Shown: one piece after another, positions 1 to 6,974 of the stretch
How the letters are laid out: the number at the start of each line of letters is the position of its first letter
Position numbering within the stretch: the stretch's first letter is position 1
Source: UBA1731 sp963653155
GTDB lineage: Bacteria; Verrucomicrobiota; Kiritimatiellia; RFP12; UBA1067
Assembly: GCA_963653155.1 (NCBI GenBank)
Contig: CAVJWR010000072.1
Coordinates: 1-16,370, forward strand
DNA length: 16,370 nt
Direction: 5' to 3'
Program-made: the position numbers and the translations under genes
The notes under the pieces: model-generated
The model's input: only the letters and a program-made list of their open reading frames with translations
Databases searched by the model: none
Told to the model about the DNA's origin: nothing

Positions 1-2
1 GA

Positions 3-31
3 AGTATACCAAATCGCCCCTTTTCACGCAA
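3..31 (-). promoter_or_regulatory. Sigma-70-type promoter reading out of the left edge
   Basis: On the minus strand a -10 box TATACT (3-8) is preceded by TGG, giving an extended -10, and lies 17 nt from a weak -35 box TTGCGT (26-31). Transcription would start just beyond the left edge, so its gene is not visible. The same TGG-extended -10 form occurs upstream of the RHS gene and of the histidine kinase gene, which supports it being real. The spacing and the 5/6 match of the -10 are seen directly; activity is inferred. Confidence 0.5.
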
Positions 32-101
32 CGAAGGCCACATATGCACCCTGCTCTATTTTTGTTTGTTGGTTGTTTCCAATTTCCAAAGCGTTGGATG
101 C

Positions 102-323
102 CTACGGTGCGTCCCTCCGCCAGAGTTCGGCGATGCGGGAGTTGAAGAGCGGGTTCAGGAACTCCGGGTCGATCGCCCCGCGCGGCATGACGCGCCGCGT
201 GTCGTCCTCGCCCCACACCGCGCACCGTGCGCCGTCCGCGACCGCCGCGAAGAGCTCCCTCGCGATGGCGAGCGACGCCGCGTGGTTCGGGTTGCCGAAG
301 CCGAAGGAGAGCCGGTCAGCCAT
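102..323 (-). CDS. Hypothetical 73-residue protein, last gene of the RHS cluster
   Basis: This small soluble protein begins MADRLSFGFGNPNHAAS and ends AELWRRDAP. I recognise no family. It has no signal peptide or membrane segment. It looks mixed alpha, with a helix around ASLAIARELFAAVAD and several acidic and arginine residues. The start at 323 is chosen because GGGAGG lies 11 nt upstream. An in-frame ATG at 383 would add 20 unconvincing residues and overlap the preceding gene. It lies 46 nt after the membrane-anchored gene at 370-777 and on the same strand as the RHS gene, so it is probably the distal gene of that transcript. Position suggests an immunity or accessory protein of the RHS tip, but that rests on context alone. 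Confidence 0.55.
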   Translation of the reverse strand: MADRLSFGFGNPNHAASLAIARELFAAVADGARCAVWGEDDTRRVMPRGAIDPEFLNPLFNSRIAELWRRDAP

Positions 324-369
324 AGTCCAATTCGCCTCCCATCCACTTCGGCGCAATTGCCGGACGGGA

Positions 370-777
370 CTACTCATTCGCAAGCGCCTCCCTCATCGAC
401 TGGAATGTCCTGTATATGCCTCCGGGCCAATTCAGTCTAAAGGACGCCTTCGAGCCGCAGGCCCTGAACACCCGCTCGATCTCTTCCGCCCGCCCGCTGA
501 CGTACACCTTCCCGTCACGCCTTCGGATCGCGAACCAGCGGTTTTCGTACCAGTCGCCCTCGTCGCAGAACAGGCCGTAGATGAAGTCCGGCGTCGCACA
601 CAGCTCTATGTCTCCCGGCCCGATCAGCCTCTTCCCGTGACGCATGATCACGCTTATGTCATCACCCAGATACACCCACCTTATGGAACCGAAGCCGATG
701 CACGGGTGGCTGATGAGCATGTACAGCGCGGCAAGCAGCGAACAGGCCAGCAATGTCTTGGATATGGATGCGGGCAT
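370..777 (-). CDS. Membrane-anchored hypothetical protein downstream of the RHS gene
   Basis: This is a 135-residue protein with one N-terminal hydrophobic segment (KTLLACSLLAALYMLISH, about residues 7-24), followed by a soluble region of about 110 residues rich in aromatic and charged residues (for example GDWYENRWFAIRRRDGKVYV) and ending MREALANE. The N-terminal segment is a signal anchor or uncleaved signal peptide, so the soluble part should lie outside the cytoplasm. The start at 777 is preferred because GCGAGG lies 8 nt upstream. An ATG at 795 is also possible: it overlaps by ATGA the stop of an out-of-frame continuation of the upstream lipoprotein gene. The longer ORF from 912 overlaps that gene and has weak initiation signals. 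Family unknown. Context, second gene after an RHS toxin-like protein, suggests an immunity or accessory role (inference). Confidence 0.6.
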   Translation of the reverse strand: MPASISKTLLACSLLAALYMLISHPCIGFGSIRWVYLGDDISVIMRHGKRLIGPGDIELCATPDFIYGLFCDEGDWYENRWFAIRRRDGKVYVSGRAEEIERVFRACGSKASFRLNWPGGIYRTFQSMREALANE

Positions 778-791
778 GCAGCCGACCTCGC

Positions 792-925
792 TCATTCGAT
801 TTCGACGGGGCCCATGGTGATCGTGCCCGCGCCAACCATGACATCGTGATTCAATGCGGAGCGACACGGACTCCTGCCTATGCCACAACGCATCATAGGG
901 GTCGAACTCCATCCTGCCGCTGTCT
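792..925 (-). pseudogene. Out-of-frame 3' continuation of the lipoprotein gene (two apparent +1 frameshifts)
   Basis: After the in-frame stop of the lipoprotein gene, protein-like sequence continues in the other two frames. From about 920 to 856 the frame reads GRMEFDPYDALWHRQESVSLR, split here as GRMEFDPYDALW then HRQESVSLR. From about 854 a third frame reads LNHDVMVGAGTITMGPVEIE and stops at 792-794. Third codon positions are about 18 of 21 and 15 of 20 G/C in these stretches. In the annotated frame the last eight codons have mostly A/T third positions. Two single-base shifts in the same direction, near 913-925 and near 855, would join all three into one protein of about 175 residues. Its stop would overlap the next ATG (793-795) as ATGA. 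This may be real decay or a sequence error; a chance overlap is not excluded. Confidence 0.5.
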
Positions 926-1321
926 TTCCCTGACCCTGCCCTTAAGGGCCTTTATCTGTCCAACGAACTCCCGGCGGCTAATCTCCGTGGACATACCAAT
1001 GGCCGAAATGGCGTCATATGTGCCATAGGTATCGCCTGACTCCGCCCGCCTCCGCGTCTCAATTCTTTCGTCCAAGACGTTCCTGAGCAAGTCCACATAC
1101 ACGTTGCCGCCGTCTCCGGTAATGGTAATTCCATGCTCGCAGATTGCCAAGAACAGTTTTCCCTCCGCAATTACGCCATACTTTCCCGACACAATACGGG
1201 AATGCCATGGGGTGTAGTACTCCATCGTAAGTCCGGGGACTATCTCCATCCTCCTCTTGCAGACGGAGTCTCCACACCCTGCAATCAGAGCCATTCCAAG
1301 AAACATCAGCCTAAGCACCAT
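893..1321 (-). CDS. Small lipoprotein directly downstream of the RHS gene
   Basis: This is a 142-residue protein with a lipoprotein signal peptide: MVLRLMFLGMALIAGC, with the lipidated cysteine at residue 16 and Gly after it, so outer-membrane retention is likely by the usual rule. The mature part is a small domain with beta-like stretches (GVIAEGKLFLAICEHGITI, GGNVYVDLL) and a charged C-terminus. Initiation is well supported: GGGAG lies 6 nt before the ATG, and the gene begins 24 nt after the RHS stop codon, so it is probably co-transcribed. No family recognised. Lipoproteins are common among immunity proteins of exported toxins, so this is the leading immunity candidate by position (inference). 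The 3' end looks disrupted: coding-like sequence continues in other frames down to 792. Confidence 0.7.
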   Translation of the reverse strand: MVLRLMFLGMALIAGCGDSVCKRRMEIVPGLTMEYYTPWHSRIVSGKYGVIAEGKLFLAICEHGITITGDGGNVYVDLLRNVLDERIETRRRAESGDTYGTYDAISAIGMSTEISRREFVGQIKALKGRVRERQRQDGVRPL

Positions 1322-1345
1322 AAGAGACTCCCTACCCTTCCTTCT

Positions 1346-4300
1346 TCACTCGATCACGCGCGGTATCACACCCTTGCCGTTTAGGTTGACACTCCACGTA
1401 TGCCCGTAGGCATACGGGACTCCGCCGGGAACTTCGATATTTGGCTCATCCAGCCAGTTCATGACATCGACGGGATCCTCAAACGAATCGGAATACCTCA
1501 TATCCCCCGAATAAGACCATTCGTAGTGCTTCATCTCGTACAAGACGTCTCCCGCCTTTTCATATGTGGTATGCCATGACCAATTCAATTTGCCCAGAAG
1601 CCTTCCGCTCCCCCATCCTAACGCAAAGACAATGTGCTCGCAATCGACTCCGAAGTCAAAGTTCTTCCGCCATCGACGACCAGAGTCGCCATCTAACCTT
1701 TTGGGCACAAATTCTCCAACGGACTTGTATGCGTAGTTCTTCATTGCGCCAAATATCCTGTCCGTAAGCCCCATGACATCGGTGTCGATATAGTCATCTG
1801 AAGTCAACCGCCTGACGGTCCACCAGACCGACCCCAGCCAAGGCGACACCGCCGAAGCAATTGCCGTTTCCGGTGCGTACCTGAAGTAGTATGCCACCAT
1901 CTCCTTGTTCCCCCACGCCGCGCCAAGCAAATCCACGCCCTCCAGCGGCGAGTTGACCCCGTACGCGAGCCGGTTCCAGCCGTCGGGGTAGCCGAGCGGG
2001 TCCGCAGTCTGCCACTTCGCGAGGTCCGGGCGGTAGTTCCTGTACAGGAACGCGTAGCCGAGGCCCTCGACCTGCGGCTTGCCCGTGAAGAACGCGCCTC
2101 CGCCCGCGCCCGGCAAAGGCTCGCCGAACGCGGTCAGGGCCGCCGCCGAGCACCTGCGGGCCGACTTCGCCGCCACCGTCGTGCCGAGCATGTCGTTCAG
2201 GTAGGCCGTCCCCTCCGACGAGACGATGGGGTTGCCGCCTCCGACGTGAGGCTCGCAGATGAACGACTCGCCGCCGCGCCGGACGAGCGCGAGAGAGTCC
2301 CACGCAAAGCACTCAACCTTCCCGCCGCCGAGGTCCGCTGTCGCGAGCTGCCCGTCCACGTGGTACGTGTACGTGAGCTTCCTCTTCCCCTCCGTGACCG
2401 ACAGCACCTTGTCGAGGTAGCCGTAGCGGTAGGCCCTCTCACCCTCCCTGACGAGCCGCCCAGCCGCGTCGTAGGCGTACCTCACCGTCACGCCGTCCGA
2501 CGTGGAGCTGACGAGCTGGTTCGCGCCGTCGAACGAGAACTCCACCGTCTTCCCCCGCACGGTCTTCCGCACCATGTTCCCCGCCCTGTCGTACGCGTAG
2601 CGCTCCACCTCGGCCCCATTCTCCATCACCGCAACGAGGCGACCCCTCGCGTCGTAGGCGAACTCCTGCCGGACTCCGTTCGCCGTGCGGGCCGCGATAT
2701 GTCCGTCCGGGGAGTATTCGTACTCCACCGACGCGTCGGGGTTTCCGCGCCCTCCGAGCCACTTGCCCGCGAGCCTCCCCAGCCTGTCGTACGCGAAGTC
2801 GATGGGCGTCCCGTCCACGGTCTGCCTCGACACGCGCCCCTTCGCGTCGTAGCGGTACCTGACCGTGCTCCCGAACGACGATATCTCCGATATCCGCCCG
2901 AACCTGTCGTACGCGCGGCGCTCTGCGGTCTCCGTCCCGTCCGGGTGGCGGATCCTGAGCGACGTGCGCCGCCCCCACGCGTCGTAGGCGTACGAGTAGG
3001 ACATCCCGTTCCCGTCCCGCCTCTCCATGAGCCTCCCGAAGTGGTCGTAGCCGTAGGTTTCCCTCAGGCCGCCGCGCGTGCGCTCCGAGATGCGGCCCCA
3101 CTTGTCGTAGGAGAACGTCTCCGTCTCGCCCTTCGCGTACTCGATCCGCGTGACGCGTCCGAGCGCGTCGGACTCGCGGCGGACGGTGCGGTCTACGCGG
3201 CCAGTCACGGAGGACGAGACCTCCGAGGCGAGGCCGTCCGCGCCGCGCTTCACGGACGTGAGCTGCCCGGCCGCCGTGAGGCGGGAGGCGAGACCGAACC
3301 TGTCCCAGCCGAACGCGATCTCGTTCCCGTTCTCGTCCACCACCTTCGCGAGCCGTCCGAGCGCGTCGTGGGCGTACGAGACTGTGGAGCCGTCCGCGTA
3401 TTCCTCCCCCACGACGCGGCCGAGGGCGTCGCGGGACACGGCGATCGTACGTCCCTCACGGTCAGTGGCGGAGACGGGTAGGCCAGTCGGGCCGTAGCCC
3501 ACCTCGACGGACGAGAGGACGATGTTTCCGTCAAGCCTCTCGACCTTGGCGACACCGCCGTGGTCGGCGTAGGTCCGGCGGGTCACTATGCCGCAGGCGT
3601 CGGTGTGCGACACGGGGCGGTTGTAGCGGTCGTAGGCGACGGAGACGGATACGAGGCCGTCAGAGACGCGCGACGGGAAGCCTCCGGGCGCGTACTCCAC
3701 CGAGAGCGTCCGGCACCCGTCCGTGACGCGCACGGGCCGTCCGGCCCTGTCGCGGGAGACGGACATGGTGCGCACCGCCGCGCCGTCCGCGTCCAGCTCA
3801 GAGACGGAGGCGAGGCGCCCCGCCCTGTCGTAGGAGAACGACCGCACTGGCTCCGTGGAGATTGTCCAACCCGCCCGGCGCGAGAGCCTGACGCAGTTGC
3901 CCATGCCATCGTATTCGAGGATGCGGTGGTTGCCGAGGCGGTCGGTGACCCTCACGGGCTTCCCGGTCGCCCTGTCGTAGCGGAACGACACGGCGTCCCG
4001 CCCGCGCCAGTCCACGACCTTGCGCACCTTGCCGAGGTACGCGACGTCGTGGCGCATGAAGTAGTATGTGGTCGTCGTCCGGCCCGCGAAGTCCGTGACG
4101 CGTAGCGTCCCCACCCTTTCGTCGAAGTCGTGCGTGGCCGTGCCGCCGAGCGCGTCCGTGAGCCGGATGGAGGTCTTTGTGGGATACGAGTACCTGCAGT
4201 CCGCGTCGGACAAGAGGCGCCCCGCCACCTTGCCGGTGTGCTGGGCGCCGCTCTTCCTGTCTTCGCTCAGGATGTTGCGCCGGCGCTCATCCGGGGTCTC

Positions 4301-5242
4301 GGTCTGGACCGCGAACCTCTCCGCGCGGCCACCACGGACGGCGGAGGCGAGGTAGCCGCCGGAGTACGCGAAGGTTTCGGGCGCGAGGGATGCGACCCTG
4401 ACGGACGCGAGGGCCTGGACATCGAGGGTAGTGGCCAGCCCGTCTGCCGTCTCGGGGAGGGCGACGAACCGCATGCCGGAGTACGAGAGCGCGATGCGCA
4501 CCCCGTTCACGAGCATCGACCTGGCGAGGCCCCCATCGTGGGTAATCTCGATGAAGCTGACGCCCCTTGACGACACGGATAGCAGCTCGCCGGAGGGGCC
4601 GCGCGAGAACGTCGCGGTCTCGCCCGACGGGGTGGATATGGAGGATATCCGCCCGTCCTCGTACGAGAGGCGCCAGCCCGCCATGCCGCCCTTGCCGACG
4701 ATCGAGAACCTGCGGCACTTCGCGTAGTCGGAGGATACGGTGTCCGACTCCCAGTCCGTATACGGCGCGAAGAGGCCGCGACCCTTCCTCGCGGCCTCCA
4801 CGGGCTCCAGCGTGACCGCGCCCTTCGGGGGCCTCTCCCCCTTCGGGCGGAACCGGATGCGCTCGCCCCACGGGGCGTCCCACGTGAGGCCGCCGCGCTC
4901 CCATTTGACGGAGGACTCAAGCTGCGGGGAGCGCCAGCCGAAGCCGAACGCGCCGGACGAGGCGTTGGCGGACGAGTAGACGAGCTCCACGGGGATGCGC
5001 AGCTCCGGCGCGACGTTCGCGACGCCAAGTTCCCTGCGGACGGTGAAGCCCGGCCCCGTCAGCGATGCCTTGCCCGCGAGCAACGGGCGGGTACGGAAGT
5101 CGGGGCCGTCGGCGGCGGAGCGGAGGGGGATTGCGCACACGGAGAGCAGTGCGAGGAAGGCCACGGAGGCGCGGAGGCCGGGGCGCATGCGGGATGGCGG
5201 CGTAATGGCGTACGGATTGCGGCGGATGTTCTGGCTGTTCAT
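1346..5242 (-). CDS. Sec-exported RHS/YD-repeat protein with variable C-terminal tip (polymorphic toxin-like)
   Basis: This 1298-residue protein has an N-terminal signal peptide (hydrophobic VAFLALLSVCAIPL, cleavage near residue 43), an N-terminal RHS shell region, and then many YD repeats such as AYDRAGNMVRKT and AYDAAGRLVREG (roughly residues 420-950). The RHS-associated core end (1065-1107) reads YRNYRPDLAKWQTADPLG, then YPDGWNRLAYG, and closes with VDLLG. Residues 1108-1298 are a non-repetitive tip. In the RHS family the repeats build a closed shell that encloses a toxic C-terminus, often released by an aspartyl self-cleavage site at the core end; D1081 and D1104 are the candidate aspartates. 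There is no PAAR domain, so Sec export rather than type VI delivery is inferred. The start at 5242 has AGGA 11 nt upstream. A promoter lies at 5322-5351 and small genes follow 24 nt downstream. Confidence 0.93.
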   Translation of the reverse strand: MNSQNIRRNPYAITPPSRMRPGLRASVAFLALLSVCAIPLRSAADGPDFRTRPLLAGKASLTGPGFTVRRELGVANVAPELRIPVELVYSSANASSGAFGFGWRSPQLESSVKWERGGLTWDAPWGERIRFRPKGERPPKGAVTLEPVEAARKGRGLFAPYTDWESDTVSSDYAKCRRFSIVGKGGMAGWRLSYEDGRISSISTPSGETATFSRGPSGELLSVSSRGVSFIEITHDGGLARSMLVNGVRIALSYSGMRFVALPETADGLATTLDVQALASVRVASLAPETFAYSGGYLASAVRGGRAERFAVQTETPDERRRNILSEDRKSGAQHTGKVAGRLLSDADCRYSYPTKTSIRLTDALGGTATHDFDERVGTLRVTDFAGRTTTTYYFMRHDVAYLGKVRKVVDWRGRDAVSFRYDRATGKPVRVTDRLGNHRILEYDGMGNCVRLSRRAGWTISTEPVRSFSYDRAGRLASVSELDADGAAVRTMSVSRDRAGRPVRVTDGCRTLSVEYAPGGFPSRVSDGLVSVSVAYDRYNRPVSHTDACGIVTRRTYADHGGVAKVERLDGNIVLSSVEVGYGPTGLPVSATDREGRTIAVSRDALGRVVGEEYADGSTVSYAHDALGRLAKVVDENGNEIAFGWDRFGLASRLTAAGQLTSVKRGADGLASEVSSSVTGRVDRTVRRESDALGRVTRIEYAKGETETFSYDKWGRISERTRGGLRETYGYDHFGRLMERRDGNGMSYSYAYDAWGRRTSLRIRHPDGTETAERRAYDRFGRISEISSFGSTVRYRYDAKGRVSRQTVDGTPIDFAYDRLGRLAGKWLGGRGNPDASVEYEYSPDGHIAARTANGVRQEFAYDARGRLVAVMENGAEVERYAYDRAGNMVRKTVRGKTVEFSFDGANQLVSSTSDGVTVRYAYDAAGRLVREGERAYRYGYLDKVLSVTEGKRKLTYTYHVDGQLATADLGGGKVECFAWDSLALVRRGGESFICEPHVGGGNPIVSSEGTAYLNDMLGTTVAAKSARRCSAAALTAFGEPLPGAGGGAFFTGKPQVEGLGYAFLYRNYRPDLAKWQTADPLGYPDGWNRLAYGVNSPLEGVDLLGAAWGNKEMVAYYFRYAPETAIASAVSPWLGSVWWTVRRLTSDDYIDTDVMGLTDRIFGAMKNYAYKSVGEFVPKRLDGDSGRRWRKNFDFGVDCEHIVFALGWGSGRLLGKLNWSWHTTYEKAGDVLYEMKHYEWSYSGDMRYSDSFEDPVDVMNWLDEPNIEVPGGVPYAYGHTWSVNLNGKGVIPRVIE
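1349..1921 (-). other. C-terminal tip of the RHS protein, candidate effector domain
   Basis: This is the 191-residue segment after the VDLLG core-end motif. It contains no YD repeats and is visibly less GC-rich than the core: about 50% G+C in a sampled 60-base row (1561-1620) against about 73% in a sampled core row (2941-3000). It begins AAWGNKEMVAYYFRYAP and contains DFGVDCEHIVFALGWGSG, an SWHTTYEKAGDVLYEMKH stretch, and an aromatic C-terminus ending NGKGVIPRVIE. I recognise no toxin fold and cannot name catalytic residues; conserved-looking His, Asp, Glu and Cys are present. The role as an exchangeable effector tip is inferred from position and composition. Confidence 0.6.
2400..3990 (-). 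repeat. YD-repeat coding region of the RHS core
   Basis: About 20 degenerate repeats of 20-25 codons each encode the pattern (F/Y)xYDxxGRLxxx. On the plus strand they show as recurring words such as gtcgtaggcgta and cctgtcgtacgc. They are coding repeats of one protein, are not identical at the DNA level, and do not form a CRISPR or satellite array. Confidence 0.85.
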
Positions 5243-5282
5243 GCGGTTTCATTTCCTGTAGTGTGGCTGCGGCTACGAAGCA

Positions 5283-5307
5283 GGACGCACCCCAGAGGAT
5301 GCACCCC
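5283..5307 (-). repeat. Tandem 11-nt repeat in the RHS leader
   Basis: On the minus strand GGGGTGCATCC (5297-5307) is followed after 3 nt by GGGGTGCGTCC (5283-5293), 10 of 11 bases identical. It lies between the predicted transcription start (about 5315) and the start codon (5242), so it would be in the 5' leader of the RHS mRNA. A binding site for a regulator or an RNA element is possible; function unknown. Confidence 0.4.
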
Positions 5308-5321
5308 GACGGAACGCAACC

Positions 5322-5351
5322 ATTGTACCACAGCCCCAATCCGAAAGTCAA
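5322..5351 (-). promoter_or_regulatory. Promoter of the RHS operon
   Basis: Minus strand: -35 TTGACT (5346-5351), 18-nt spacer, -10 TACAAT (5322-5327), with TGG directly before the -10 (extended -10). Both boxes match sigma-70 consensus in 5 of 6 positions. The predicted start near 5315 gives a leader of about 73 nt. It lies in the 145-nt gap between the DUF4838 gene and the RHS gene, making the RHS cluster an independent transcription unit. Confidence 0.75.
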
Positions 5352-5359
5352 CGGCCTCG

Positions 5360-5372
5360 GAAGAAATTCTTC
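5360..5372 (-). promoter_or_regulatory. Small palindrome upstream of the RHS -35 box
   Basis: GAAGAA and TTCTTC face each other across a single base, 8 nt upstream of the -35 box of the RHS promoter. The missing loop and weak A/T stem argue against a terminator. A protein-binding site is the more likely meaning, but 6-bp A/T-rich arms may also arise by chance. Confidence 0.25.
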
Positions 5373-5387
5373 ACAAAAATGGCGGCT

Positions 5388-6968
5388 CTATTTCCGACAG
5401 GCCTTGAGCAGCGAATGGATGCGCCAGGATTCAGGATCGGATGGCGTCAAAGCCCCGGCCTGATCAGCCAACGAGTTCTCGATGCGGTCCACATAACGCT
5501 TGATCGCAGTGTTCTCGTAGAACACCTTTTCGGGGGTCTCCCCCCAGATCCAGAATTCGCCCTTTGTGTAGAGACGCATCCATCCATAGCCGAGTGACGC
5601 CTTGTGCGCCACCCTGTATCCGTTGACTGCGGCGCGGGTCTCCGGGACATTCCGCTCAAACATCCGCATCACGAGCACCGCCTGTTTGGCCACGCACTTC
5701 AGGTCCTCAAACCGCCGCTTGGCCTCGTCCCGCAATCCAGACGCGTCATACCCTTCGAGAATCGCAAGGTCGGACTCAAGTTCGGCGACCGTGTGAAGCC
5801 TGTGGACGACCCGCGAGAAATGGCTGTCGTCAAGGAACTCGATGTCGTTATCGCGAAGATACGCGCGAAGATTCGGCCACTCGCGATCACACCGTGCCCG
5901 AACGTTTGCGTAGTACCGTTTCACCACATCCTTTGCGGCCCCGAACCGTTCACACCACATCCTCTCTATCTCATCGAACGTGGACTCCGGCCTTGCGCAC
6001 AGCACTACGGCGGCAAACTCGCTGAACTGCTGGGCCGGGAATCCGGCACTACGGTCATAGTTGTCTCCAAGGGAACCCATGGATCTCAACCTGTGATGGA
6101 CATCGCATATGTACCGTTCAAGCCCCGTTGGCAATGCGCTGCGCACGCACAGGAAATTCGGGCGGCTGTAGAAATGCCGTGCCCCGGCCGCCTTCCATCC
6201 GGCAATGTCTGCCGATGGATCTTCATCGTGCAGCGTGGGCACGTAACTGAAGATCATGTTCTCTGGATGGGCAACCTTTGCGCGGCGCGGTGGGCGGCGT
6301 GTTGCGCTGTAGAGGAACACGGATACCTTTACGTCCGGACGCCGATCCCTCGCCTTGGCGGCAAGCCGGTTCCAGAAGTCAACGTAGCGGTCTGACTTGT
6401 TGAGGCTGAACGGCTCCCCAGCTACAGGCGAATCGAGCGCAACGCATCCGTCGCACCTGCAGAACCCTCCATCACCATCGTCCTCGCCGGCAATCAGCAA
6501 TTCGGGACACCCCTGACGCAACCATTCCATGATCCTCTCGTCTACCACCGCCTCGTTTGAGACGCACACCTTCGACAGCCCTTTCGTCCACTGCGGCAGT
6601 CCGGGGTATTCAAAGCCCCTCTTGCCGTTCGGCAACATTCCGAAGTATTCGCGATGCGAATCCCAGTGCGTCTTTGTCCAAGCCCGGAACGAATGCCCTG
6701 AACGGTAGGTTTCCCTGCTTACATACCCAAGCCGCGCCCATTCCGCCTGTTCGCGGTCATGCCAAGCCTTGCATTCCGCTTTAGTGAAATGCAGCTCCTT
6801 CGGCACGTTCTGGCTCAGGCATTCCATCACGCCGTAATCGCGAACAGTCCATATCTCAGGCCAAACCCCAGATTCGGCGACAGCATCCGCATCCATACCG
6901 CCATTGCACCCCGCAAGGATCATGGACAATGCCACACCGAAAAGCATATTGCACTTCATCTTCTGCAT
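5388..6968 (-). CDS. DUF4838-type lipoprotein, compact form
   Basis: This 526-residue lipoprotein has a signal peptide with lipobox LAGC and the lipidated cysteine at residue 21. It corresponds to the central part of the 793-residue DUF4838 protein at 12819-15200. Both have a CxCxxC motif (here C170, C172, C175 in GFCRCDGC) followed by a long helix, then RPDVKVSVFLYSATRRPP against APDIRITQMAYTPYRRIP in the partner. Both also have a late segment containing ERFG or LMFG. It lacks the partner's N-terminal accessory domain and C-terminal jelly-roll. DUF4838 proteins are thought to be glycosidase-like; activity is not shown here. It starts 6 nt after the beta-helix gene's stop, so it is almost certainly co-transcribed. 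ATG at 6959 is an alternative start with GGA better spaced. Probably attached to the outer membrane. Confidence 0.8.
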   Translation of the reverse strand: MQKMKCNMLFGVALSMILAGCNGGMDADAVAESGVWPEIWTVRDYGVMECLSQNVPKELHFTKAECKAWHDREQAEWARLGYVSRETYRSGHSFRAWTKTHWDSHREYFGMLPNGKRGFEYPGLPQWTKGLSKVCVSNEAVVDERIMEWLRQGCPELLIAGEDDGDGGFCRCDGCVALDSPVAGEPFSLNKSDRYVDFWNRLAAKARDRRPDVKVSVFLYSATRRPPRRAKVAHPENMIFSYVPTLHDEDPSADIAGWKAAGARHFYSRPNFLCVRSALPTGLERYICDVHHRLRSMGSLGDNYDRSAGFPAQQFSEFAAVVLCARPESTFDEIERMWCERFGAAKDVVKRYYANVRARCDREWPNLRAYLRDNDIEFLDDSHFSRVVHRLHTVAELESDLAILEGYDASGLRDEAKRRFEDLKCVAKQAVLVMRMFERNVPETRAAVNGYRVAHKASLGYGWMRLYTKGEFWIWGETPEKVFYENTAIKRYVDRIENSLADQAGALTPSDPESWRIHSLLKACRK

Positions 6969-6974
6969 TTCCGA

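Noticed and set aside
32..101. Possible terminator after the last RHS-cluster gene
   Set aside because: The T-rich tract is on the plus strand, becoming A-rich in the direction of transcription, and only a 4-bp stem can be drawn.
2246..3481. Long plus-strand ORF of 411 codons inside the RHS gene
   Set aside because: It is antisense to the GC-rich YD repeats. Its arginine, proline and valine-rich composition is typical of a shadow frame, and the minus-strand RHS reading is unmistakable.
2400..3990. Possible CRISPR or tandem DNA repeat array
   Set aside because: The periodic words come from degenerate YD codons with irregular spacing and no identical direct repeats.
5243..5351. ORF starting at 5351 overlapping the RHS start in another frame
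   Set aside because: Its start codon lies at the -35 box of the RHS promoter and it runs antiparallel to no signal; within the RHS gene it is an arginine- and proline-rich shadow.
5360..5372. Palindrome as the terminator of the DUF4838 gene
   Set aside because: The arms are A/T-rich with a one-base centre and no following T-run in the direction of transcription.
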